Of a stretch of 20,853 nt of DNA, positions 20,825-20,853 are shown piece after piece. The position numbers were made by a program, and so were the translations under genes. Positions within the stretch are counted from its first letter, which is position 1; every line of letters begins with the position of its first letter. The DNA comes from an uncultured Coprococcus sp. (GTDB lineage: Bacteria > Bacillota > Clostridia > Lachnospirales > Lachnospiraceae): contig URJU01000016.1 of assembly GCA_900548315.1 (NCBI GenBank), positions 1-20,853 of the forward strand, in the 5' to 3' direction. The notes under the pieces are model-generated. The model did no database searches. It saw nothing but the letters and a program-made list of their open reading frames with translations, and was not told the origin of the DNA.

Positions 20825-20853
20825 TTATAAATTCTTTATCCGCTCGATAGCCT
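20825..20853 (-). CDS. C-terminal end of an unidentified gene
   Basis: The nine-codon open frame ending AIERIKNL and a TAA stop (20825-20827) is placed just before a good minus-strand terminator, so it is read as the 3' end of a gene that continues beyond the window. Eight residues are too few to assign a family. The call depends on the terminator; by itself the frame is not significant. Confidence 0.55.

Overview
The window reads as an end-of-contig piece of a chromosome from a low-to-mid-GC Gram-positive anaerobe of the Clostridia, most likely a Lachnospiraceae member (Coprococcus-like; this is an inference from protein character, not a search). Supporting signs are a dgt-dnaG pair, lipoprotein-type solute-binding proteins, a YesL-type sugar ABC operon, DUF1836 and YerC/TrpR-like regulators, strong AGGAGG-type ribosome sites and many U-tailed intrinsic terminators. 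The first 30 bases are not biological: they match the 3' part of the Illumina Nextera read-2 adapter, including the 19-bp mosaic end. No rRNA, tRNA, CRISPR array, insertion sequence or phage gene was seen.

Layout. 31-1943 (minus): dgt followed by dnaG, the latter cut off by the adapter inside its TOPRIM domain. 2253-5858 (minus): a signalling operon of ECF-type sigma factor, overlapping membrane-anchored anti-sigma-like protein, and a large lipoprotein. 6124-11467 (minus): a carbohydrate ABC importer operon in the order solute-binding lipoprotein, two permeases, YesL-like protein, PrsA/SurA-like foldase lipoprotein. It has a sigma-A promoter with a roughly 200-nt leader and two internal terminator hairpins that should grade expression. 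It lacks its own ATPase, so a shared MsmX-type ATPase is expected elsewhere. 11756-14146: a divergent pair of membrane-anchored proteins, an alpha/beta hydrolase-fold protein (minus) and a protein of unknown function (plus). 14305-16278 (minus): an ABC-F ATPase and a small cysteine-rich protein. 16458-18714 (plus): a CNNM/CorC-type CBS membrane protein and a DUF1836 regulator. 18791-20680 (minus): a GH13_5-type amylase homologue followed by a YerC/TrpR-like regulator. A few codons of another minus-strand gene lie at the right end.

Most interesting observations. The amylase homologue is full length and intact, yet all three catalytic carboxylates of GH13 are replaced (nucleophile Asp to Gln231, acid/base Glu to Asp276, transition-state stabiliser Asp to Glu343), along with the region-I His and other subsite residues. 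It looks like a maintained, cytoplasmic pseudo-amylase. The ABC-F protein has every substitution (NBD1 signature, NBD2 Walker A, NBD2 H-loop) falling in the same composite nucleotide site, so it should be a one-active-site ABC-F. The alpha/beta hydrolase appears to have Tyr where the catalytic His is expected. These are residue-level readings from the translated sequence aligned by memory to family consensus, and need an alignment or structure model to confirm.
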